In this document: positions 56,880 through 64,000 of the stretch, piece after piece
Position numbering within the stretch: position 1 is the stretch's first letter
Layout of the letters: every line of letters begins with the position of its first letter
NCBI GenBank assembly: GCA_018296165.2
Contig: JACKQL020000081.1
Span: 153,459 to 217,458 of the forward strand
Source of the DNA: Termitomyces sp. T153
Lineage: Eukaryota > Basidiomycota > Agaricomycetes > Agaricales > Lyophyllaceae
Direction of reading: 5' to 3'
DNA length: 64,000 bases
Notes under the pieces: generated by a model
Database searches by the model: none
Told to the model about the DNA's origin: nothing
The model's input: the letters and a program-made list of their open reading frames with translations, nothing else
Program-made: the position numbers and the translations under genes

Positions 56880-59800
56880 GATCAGCGCGGGTGATAGCCC
56901 TGCAGGCCGTGAATGGTGCAGAGGAAGAGCGAACACTGTCATAGAAGCAACACTGGAACGTCTGTATCTCGTTAGTGAAAGATTCTTTCGAGATGCGCGG
57001 GAGATGGATGATGTGCTATGTAGAGAATAAAAAGGGGGTAACGGAAGAAATAAAGCCACCGAGCGGAGCTGGTTTCGCGGAGATGATTACTTTTTTGGAA
57101 CCCGCTTGCTTTATGTCGCTAAGCGCGTTTTATACTCAAGGCAATCTCCCTCACACACCTCACGTGTTGATGGGACCTCTTGTCCCCAGTATTATTCGAA
57201 ATTGTAGGTGCTCGTTGTTGCCGCTTAATTGAAGTCAATTCCCATCTTTCGATCTTTCGGCGACACTCCATGTGGGTTGACTTGTGGAATTCTTTCTTCT
57301 CAACGCAGGCTCTCGGGTTCTTCGAAAATTGCGTCAAAGCTCTTTCAAGATCTATGAGCCAAAAATCAGGGTCCCACAAAGGTATGCTACCAACAGTTTG
57401 TCATCCATAGCTGTACCCCTAGTCACAACATTCGACTGATTTGCCTGTCTTCAGCCTCTTCTATGTCCGAACCTACGCCGACTTGGATTGCTCAAGATCA
57501 CTGTCAGGAGTTATTTATCGTGTTCTTTCCAAGCAGAAAGGGTATCAAAAATCTTTCTCTTTTCATATATTCATCGATAACAGCTACGATACAGGGGGAA
57601 ATTACTCTCGCTTAACTGGTGAGCTCCGAGTATGAATACACTTCAGACTACGTTGTGAAACGCAAATTCTAGTGAACGACGGTAACAGATGAGCGTATGA
57701 GTATTCCGGGCTATATTAACTTTTCGGAAGCAATCGTCGCGTCGTTCCTGCTGTATATGTATGTATACTTACAACGAGGTACGCTATGTACATATATATA
57801 CATTGAATCGATGATAGATGTGTGTAGGCGTTCACTGATATGTACACGTGTCTGGCTCAACAGCTTTGAATCTGGTAAAGTATCAACGGCAACTCCATTT
57901 GCGTCAAGAAACCAGGCGGGCACAACGAAGAGATTGTGTGCAAGGAATGCATTGTTCAATGGATAATTGTGTGCAAGGAATGCAATTTTCAATGGATAAG
58001 AGATATTGATATTGGATGCATGATGCTTAATCTGTAAGTAGATTATCAGTGTTCGTGATTGTATATTCTTATGTATATATTGATTTCAGGTCTCAGGACT
58101 CGAGAACGACGCAATCAAGCTCCTATGGATTTGTTTGTCTGAGTTTCGGCTTGTATTCGAGTCGATCATCGATGTTCTGTTGTTCCTGTTCACGCCCACA
58201 AATGCACAACCGTCTTGGAGTCCTCTTCGTTCCTGGAACTGATGGCAAGTCGCTGGCCCTTGTTCTGTTTTCAGCTAAATAGCTGGACATATCCGGAGCC
58301 TACTAGGAACTCCAGGATTCTTCGCCATGCCATGAACCATTCATTGTCTGTCTGTTACCCTCCGGATACATCTGGATTTGGACCTGAAGTTGATTATACG
58401 TACAGTTCTGTACCACTAAAAAAGACATGTGCAAGGACGGATTGCGACCTACTCCATGACAATTCTTTAGCCTTTTAGTACTGGTGCACTTAATTCTGTT
58501 GCGGTGTGTCTACTGGTGACCGTTTCTATGACGTGGCGCCGATCTTTGCCAAGATCGCGATGAAATGGGAGGGACAGCACTTCACTTTATCAGTCATTTG
58601 AGTAGTTTCTGGTCATCGTATGTACGACTTCAGTTTCCGATATTCTTCAAGCTACAATTGCGTTTGCCGACTTGAGCATACAGAGCCATGCCATTGTGTC
58701 AACTGTGTAATGTCAGTAGTCCCCGTCATGCTGCTTACCACTCACACGCCGACTTGCACACTCAAAGATAAAGAGATGTCGCAAAAGAGTCTTGAACCCA
58801 CCTCTCCACATGGACCGAATTTGTAGCAAATTTCGTAATGGTTTTCTGGTCAGGGTTTTTGACTACTAATAGGGTTTTTTGGCCGAAGTCCTTACTTGAT
58901 GTTTTCGGTTAAGGTTTTGGGTTAAGGCTTTGGTCAGGGCGTAATTAGAAATCTGATATCACGAGAGTTTGTTACTCGTGCGACGAGAATATTCACGACG
59001 AAACCCGCTAAGAGATCGAGGTGATCCGAGTCTGACATGTCATCGATGGATCGATTGTAGTCGATTCTGTGCCACGTTCCGACTTCCGTGATATTGTATG
59101 GATTGAGAGCTGTGTACTTCTCTTTCACGGGTGTACCCAGCCTCAAAGTTTTATAGTGTTGCAGAACATGTTTCCACGACGTATGATGTTGAGTCACAGT
59201 ATACCGTCACCATCACGAGTTCGGCCTGGACAAACTTTAAGAGCTTTGAATACGAACATCGGAAGAACTCCGTGTCCGTTATCTCGAATCGCATTTGACC
59301 TTTAAGAGATGTATAGTACATCAGGCACGCCGTCAGCTAAAAAGGAACTCCATTCTGCCAAGGCTGTCTACCCTTGGAGGAAAGTGAACAGGATTGAAGG
59401 GCCCCTTTAATCCATCGATAACGACCATGAGACCATAAGAGCCACGTAATTTCCGATGGATATCTCATTTCTCTTCGTGGAATATGATTCTAGACCACCG
59501 ATGAAGTAGAACCCTTTAGTTCTCCAGAGGCGTCGAGGAGACTTCGGCTCTGTTTTCAAGGAGATGATGCCTATATGATAAGTGGAGACAGTCGAAATGT
59601 GCACGATTGAGATGGATAGCTGCTAGTGAGTGTTGAAATGTTCGTTGTAGAGGGAGACGGTCGGAGCAAACTTGTCATTTTGCCCTTCGGGGGAAGCGTG
59701 TGAGCGGGAGAACCAGATGACAGGAAAATAGATGAGAATCCGAGCGACCGATGCGTTCCTTCTCGTTGAGGTTGTAGAATTCCCTAAGGCCCTGAACGTG

Positions 59801-60159
59801 AGATTAGTAGGCGATACTGAGCAATAGTCAAGAGTAACTTGGAAACACTCGTTCAACGGTGGGTAGCTGACACTACGAAATCTCCATGCTCAAAATATAC
59901 ACTGATCTCTAATTGACATGCACAATGGACAGTCAGAAAGGAAGCGCAGGCGCGGGCCGTCCATGTCTATTTATGGGCTCAGAGTCCGATCGTTCGGGGC
60001 ATGACCAGGTGCCTCGAGGGTGACTCTTTAAAACCCCGTCGTGTAGGATGCTGCGAGACTCAAGCAGATCAGCAGCTTTCTTTCAACGTCGGCACCTATC
60101 TATATTCTCACAATATCAGGTCTCCTGATTCAGTCGACAGTTCAGTCCGTTACCATATA
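56880..60159. other. long intergenic region
   Basis: 56,880-57,200 is probably the promoter of the zinc-finger gene. Frames at 57,119-57,379 (minus), 58,934-59,197 (minus) and 59,407-59,856 (minus; includes SYGLMVVIDGLKGPFNPVHF in an overlapping frame) may be remnants of unrecognised genes, but none can be supported. Confidence 0.35.
57933..57998 (+). repeat. 33-bp tandem duplication
   Basis: 57,933-57,965 and 57,966-57,998 differ at two positions (ATGCATTGTTCAA versus ATGCAATTTTCAA). Confidence 0.85.
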
Positions 60160-61907
60160 ATGTCTAAATCAGGGACTATGCCCAACGGGTCGTCGCGCGA
60201 GGTTTCCACGTCGGCGGACGACTTGATAGCGCTTGGAAATCGACACGTTACCAAAGGCCTGAGCAGACTTACTGAGGGCATTCTAGCCAAAGGCCAAGGT
60301 TCTTATGTCCAGTATGAGGATGGCAAGAAGTTTCTCGACTTCAGCTCAGGCATCGGCGTGACTAGCTTGGGTTAGTAGTGAACGTTTGCACACTTACCCG
60401 TCGTTCTTCGTTCTGACGTGTTGATAGGTCATTGCCACCCGAAAGTCAGTCAAGCTGCAGCTAAACAATGTCTCACCGTCGTCCACGCTCAGGTACGTTA
60501 TCTCCCCATGATGACAGATTCATTCTCATTTGTGTGAGCATCTAGTGCAGCATCGCGTTCCACAGACCTTACCTGGAGCTCGTGGAGCGTTTGCTGCCGG
60601 TGATGCCTCATCCCTCTTTGGACTCTTTCTTTTTCTGGAACTCCGGCTCTGAAGCCGTCGAAGCCGCCATCAAGCTCGCACGCGTAGCGACAGGCAAGCA
60701 AAATATCATTGCCATGCAAGGTTCGTGTCCAACCCATCGAGTCTCACAGAATGATAACACTTCCATTACAGGCTCATTCCATGGACGCACCTATGGCGCC
60801 ATGGCAGTGACAAACAGCAAGACCATATATTCTGAGGGCGTCCTTCCCCTCATGGTACGCGTTCTTCGCATTTTATTTCTATATTTCTCATCGTTCTCAG
60901 CCCGGAGTGTTCAGTATCCCCTATCCATATTGGCATCAGTACGGCTTACCTCCGTCCACACCCTCATCGACCCTCGTTGCACAATCTCTCTATCAGCTTG
61001 AACTTCTTCTCGCCCAGAAGAGCGCCCCGTGCGACACTGCTGCTATCATAGTTGAGCCCCTTCTTGGCGAGGGTGGTTACGTGCAAGCTCCGCCCGAGTT
61101 CCTCCAAGGCCTCCGTACGATTTGTGACAAGTACAGCATTCTGCTCATAGTCGACGAGGTTCAGAGTGGCTTTGCGCGCACCGGTAAATATTTTAATATC
61201 GAGTACAGTGGTGTTCGCCCCGATATCATGGTCATTGCCAAGGTATGTATATACCTCCTTTGTGTCGTTGAACGAGTTTTAAGGTAGATATAGGGCTTGG
61301 CCAATGGATTCCCTTTAAGTGGGGTTGTCAGTCGCAAGGAACTCACCGATAAGCTCAAGTCTGGATGTATGGTATGTGCCATGCGAATCTCTCCCTTCTT
61401 CTCCTCTTATTCTCCTGAAAGGGTGGAACGTACGCCGGCAATGCCGTTTCTTGCGCAGCTGCAGTTGCAGTTGCAGACGCGTTTAAGGAAGAGAAAATAC
61501 TTGCCAATGTCCAGGCTAGGTACCTCTCTCTCTTTCTCCCATATCGCCCCCTCTGATCTCTGTTTAGATCGAAAGAATTGTTCGCCAGACTCGAAACATT
61601 GCGCGCCGATCCGGCTGTCGCGCCTTATATCCTTGATGTCCGGGGGACAGGTCTTATGGCTTCCGTCGAATTCACGTCCCCCTCAGGCCCAGGCGCAGAT
61701 TTCGATCCGCTCACAAAGAAGGATAGTCCCAAGAATTTCGCATCGCGCGTGTCCAAGGAGTGTCTTGCGAGGGGCATGATTATATTGACGACGAGCGCGT
61801 ATGAGGTAGTGCGGTTCATCCCTCCGCTTAACATCACTGCGGAGGACTTGAAGAAGGGAGTGGATATCTTCTCCGAGGCAGTGAAGCAGGTTGTTAGAGA
61901 GGGTTGA
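60160..61907 (+). CDS. class III PLP-dependent aminotransferase, 4-aminobutyrate aminotransferase-like
   Basis: About eight exons. The order is [131 protein letters not shown] (the Asp that holds the PLP pyridine nitrogen), [19 protein letters not shown] (the Schiff-base Lys next to an intron) and [20 protein letters not shown]; it ends [18 protein letters not shown]. This is the full fold-type I class III set. Such enzymes convert GABA and 2-oxoglutarate to succinic semialdehyde and glutamate; related omega-amino acids are alternatives. An in-frame extension upstream to 60,001 exists but lacks support. Confidence 0.92.
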
Positions 61908-62127
61908 GTCCTGGCGGGAATGAAGGTCGTAAGTAATGTGTACTTCGACATCTTGCAATCTTTACTTAGGTTCTGTATTTCTGCCAACGTGTAACCCATA
62001 AATTCTTGACCTTGCAAATGATCAAGGCACTGTCGATCATTGTCTCGTACCAAGAACTTCAGAGTTTTGTGTGCACGGGTGAGTGCAAAGATTGTCTTGT
62101 AAAAATGGAATATCGCAAACGAGAGAT

Positions 62128-62209
62128 GGACACACCCGGAATTGAACCGGGCACCGCCCGCAAGAAATAAATGCTAAGCGGGCGTGATAACCAACTACAC
62201 CATGTGCCC
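62128..62209 (-). tRNA. tRNA-Ala (AGC) with a 9-nt intron
   Basis: Read on the minus strand the gene folds as a tRNA: acceptor GGGCACA pairing with TGTGTCC, including the G3-U70 wobble that identifies alanine tRNAs; T arm with GGTTCAATTCC; D arm TGGTGTAGTTGG. The anticodon stem CCCGC/GCGGG encloses 16 nt, TTAGCATTTATTTCTT, so a 9-nt intron follows position 37 and the anticodon is AGC. The A box and B box are present. Confidence 0.92.
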
Positions 62210-62404
62210 AGACATCATGTGTGGCCCTAAGCATCCTGTGAGCAGTGATCTGATTTAGGGATTGTTGATGGCGACAAGTTGCCACAAACTGCCGAATCTC
62301 GGGAATTGACGGGCATCTTATAAGTCCTAGCTGAGCCCAAAGCCTTCATATGGCTTCGGTAACCTGTACTGAAGATGAAGCTTGTAAGTTTTGCCGAATA
62401 GCAA

Positions 62405-63847
62405 TTGCCAAACTTCTTTCTGATTTCGTCTGTAGTGGTACAACTACGACAATCCGCGCAGGCTCCAATAAATCGTCTGTCAGCCGAAATCCTTACAAGC
62501 ATCCTCTGTCTCTGTCGACCCGCTATACTCCAGCCTTATTTTGTCGCCGATACTCTCCGCCTTTGTCATGTTTGCAGGTTATGGAGAACTTACATGCTAG
62601 ATCTTTCATCTACATGGGGTACATTATCATTCGATTTTGACCATTTGAGACGCAAAAGTGACTACAAGCCGCAGCCAGCAGTCGAGTTCTGGTATTCGCA
62701 TGCTAAAGAACGTCCCCTCTCGCTGTCCATAATATCGAAGAATGCTTTTCGGACGATCATAGATAATGTCCTCGACTCCATCGCTCCCTTCACAAACCGT
62801 CTACACGAGCTAAACCTCAACATTCAATCTATTGATCAAGTCCCTTTTCTTACCCGGAAAGTTGGAACATTTCCTTCTCTAGGAGTGCTTTCACTTGTTG
62901 AAAACGGCAAGGACACATGGAATGATGAAGAGAAACCACCTATCACAGTTTTTGACGGAGCGCCCGCCCTACGGTCCGCAGTTATCTATTTCAAAACCAG
63001 ACGATTGAAGGACCCGTCGTATTTTCCCCTCCCCTGGCATCAGCTTACATACTTAGAAATTGCGCATGAAATACCTCCGAAGACCTTCCATGAAATCTTC
63101 CAGCAATGTATCAACTTGAAAGAGGGTGGGTTCGTTATTGGCACTTTGTTTCAGGGGGGCATGGAGCATATCCCTCATCCTATCATCACCTTCGAGTGCC
63201 TTTCCGCACTGACACTATGGGACGAGCATTCTAAAATTAACGAGAGCTTCTTCCATGATTATGTCTTCCCCAACCTTCACCTGTTTGAACTGTATTGTTC
63301 ACCCATCTTTGGCTGGATAAATCTCCCCTCTATGCCAGCTGGAGTTTGTCCAGGGGCTTTGAGAAAGCTTCAGCTGTCAAATGTGAACTTCAAGAATGCC
63401 GGCACATTTTTCGACTATCTCTCACAATGCTTGTCATTGGAAAGCCTTGATTTATATCTGCCCAGAATCCCCCATTGCGAGCTTTTCTCCGCCCTTGCCA
63501 CGTCGGTGCCATTCCTGCCAACGCTGAAGACGTTCGGTCTGACCATCCATTTTCCGCGGCACGAGCCCGCTTTCTATGATGAAGACATATCAACTTTGGG
63601 AGATTTCTTTGCTGCCTGGTCCAAGCATGTCAGTACAAAGAAATCCGTGAAATTTTCGTCTATGATGGATATTTCTCGACACTCTTCTTTGAATTGCTTT
63701 CATGCCGAAATGCAGCAAAGACTTGCTTATAGAATCTGTGATCGGCTACAAACATGGCTATACGACCAAGAAACCTGTCCCACAGGAATTCACTTCGCCT
63801 TCGGAGATATGCAAGCCCAACAAGACCTCCTTTCGGACGAAGACTAG
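62405..63847 (+). CDS. F-box protein with leucine-rich C-terminal region
   Basis: A single open frame of 480 residues. The F-box lies at about residues 20-75: APINRLSAEILTSILCLCRP ... DTLRLCHVCRLWRTYMLDLS followed by STWGTLSF. The rest has irregular leucine-rich repeats (LHELNLNIQSI, LTYLEIAHEIP, ALRKLQLSNVNFKN, SLESLDLYLPRIP). F-box proteins recruit substrates to SCF ubiquitin ligases through Skp1. This type is greatly expanded in Agaricomycetes. The start MPNFFLIS is chosen as the first Met; an AG at 62,437 leaves open that the true first exon lies upstream of it, which would shorten the N-terminus. Confidence 0.88.
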   Translation: MPNFFLISSVVVQLRQSAQAPINRLSAEILTSILCLCRPAILQPYFVADTLRLCHVCRLWRTYMLDLSSTWGTLSFDFDHLRRKSDYKPQPAVEFWYSHAKERPLSLSIISKNAFRTIIDNVLDSIAPFTNRLHELNLNIQSIDQVPFLTRKVGTFPSLGVLSLVENGKDTWNDEEKPPITVFDGAPALRSAVIYFKTRRLKDPSYFPLPWHQLTYLEIAHEIPPKTFHEIFQQCINLKEGGFVIGTLFQGGMEHIPHPIITFECLSALTLWDEHSKINESFFHDYVFPNLHLFELYCSPIFGWINLPSMPAGVCPGALRKLQLSNVNFKNAGTFFDYLSQCLSLESLDLYLPRIPHCELFSALATSVPFLPTLKTFGLTIHFPRHEPAFYDEDISTLGDFFAAWSKHVSTKKSVKFSSMMDISRHSSLNCFHAEMQQRLAYRICDRLQTWLYDQETCPTGIHFAFGDMQAQQDLLSDED

Positions 63848-64000
63848 GATTAAAAGGGGTAAAGATTAGTTTCCCTATCTTCTGCACAAAGTGATGTTGC
63901 AGGTAGCACGAATAGATATCATCTTACTAGCTACGAAGGTCTGATTGTTAAAGGTGCTGTCGTTGATATCATAACTCGGGTAAAAAAATCGATTCCAGCC
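63848..64000. other. 3' flank of the F-box gene
   Basis: No gene seen to the window end. Confidence 0.5.

Noticed and set aside
58860..58945. Telomere-like GGTTTT/GGGTTA-rich tract
   Set aside because: Units are irregular (TGGTCAGGGTTTTTG, GGTTAAGG) and do not form tandem TTAGGG arrays; no sign of a chromosome end.

Overview
The window is a stretch of nuclear genome from a filamentous basidiomycete, most likely an Agaricomycete. The evidence is genes split by many 45-65 bp introns, a cytochrome P450, a GST close to the fungal FuA type, a trichodiene-synthase-type terpene synthase, an F-box/LRR protein, an MLKL/HeLo-type helical-bundle protein, and Ty3/gypsy chromoviruses of the kind common in mushroom genomes. 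I name no species. All intron calls were made by eye from GT/AG sites, reading phase and protein similarity.

Layout. Positions 1 to about 11,060 are a transposon graveyard. A complete LTR chromovirus lies on the minus strand (3,725-9,766) inside or beside the gag-protease relic of a second gypsy element on the plus strand, followed by a decayed P450 fragment. The block is almost devoid of CG dinucleotides and ends sharply next to a truncated host exon (11,087-11,321). From 13.4 to 26.3 kb come single-copy host genes: a C2HC zinc-finger-like protein, uricase, a DMT/SLC35F6-like transporter, a secreted protein with a cationic helix, and a complete P450. From 27.16 to 31.75 kb lies a tandemly duplicated BTB/POZ-like unit bracketed by 20-bp repeats. 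Its central 3.1 kb (27,451-30,549) contains no CG dinucleotide, while its outer edges keep theirs. Host genes resume with LSM6, GDT1/TMEM165, an alpha/beta hydrolase, a degenerate seven-TM-like gene, the GST and the terpene synthase (to 42.6 kb). A second transposon zone (about 43.9-47.3 kb) holds another gypsy relic with a nested solo LTR. Then come the MLKL/HeLo-like gene, a hypothetical gene, a 5'-truncated LINE with a poly(A) tail (52.1-53.3 kb), a stand-alone dsRNA-binding protein, the second copy of the zinc-finger-like family, a class III aminotransferase, a tRNA-Ala with an intron, and an F-box protein.

How it fits together. No classical operon or clear biosynthetic cluster is present. 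The P450, GST and terpene synthase are too dispersed to call a cluster, although a metabolic link cannot be excluded. The strongest theme is repeat-directed CpG loss: repeats have lost their CG sites by C-to-T and G-to-A transitions, which removed catalytic aspartates of the retrotransposon. The same process appears to have affected non-transposon sequence (the BTB repeat and the P450 fragment). The most interesting genes are the MLKL/HeLo-like protein with a tandem amyloid-like C-terminal motif, the secreted cationic-helix protein, and the two paralogous C2HC proteins 42 kb apart that share intron positions.
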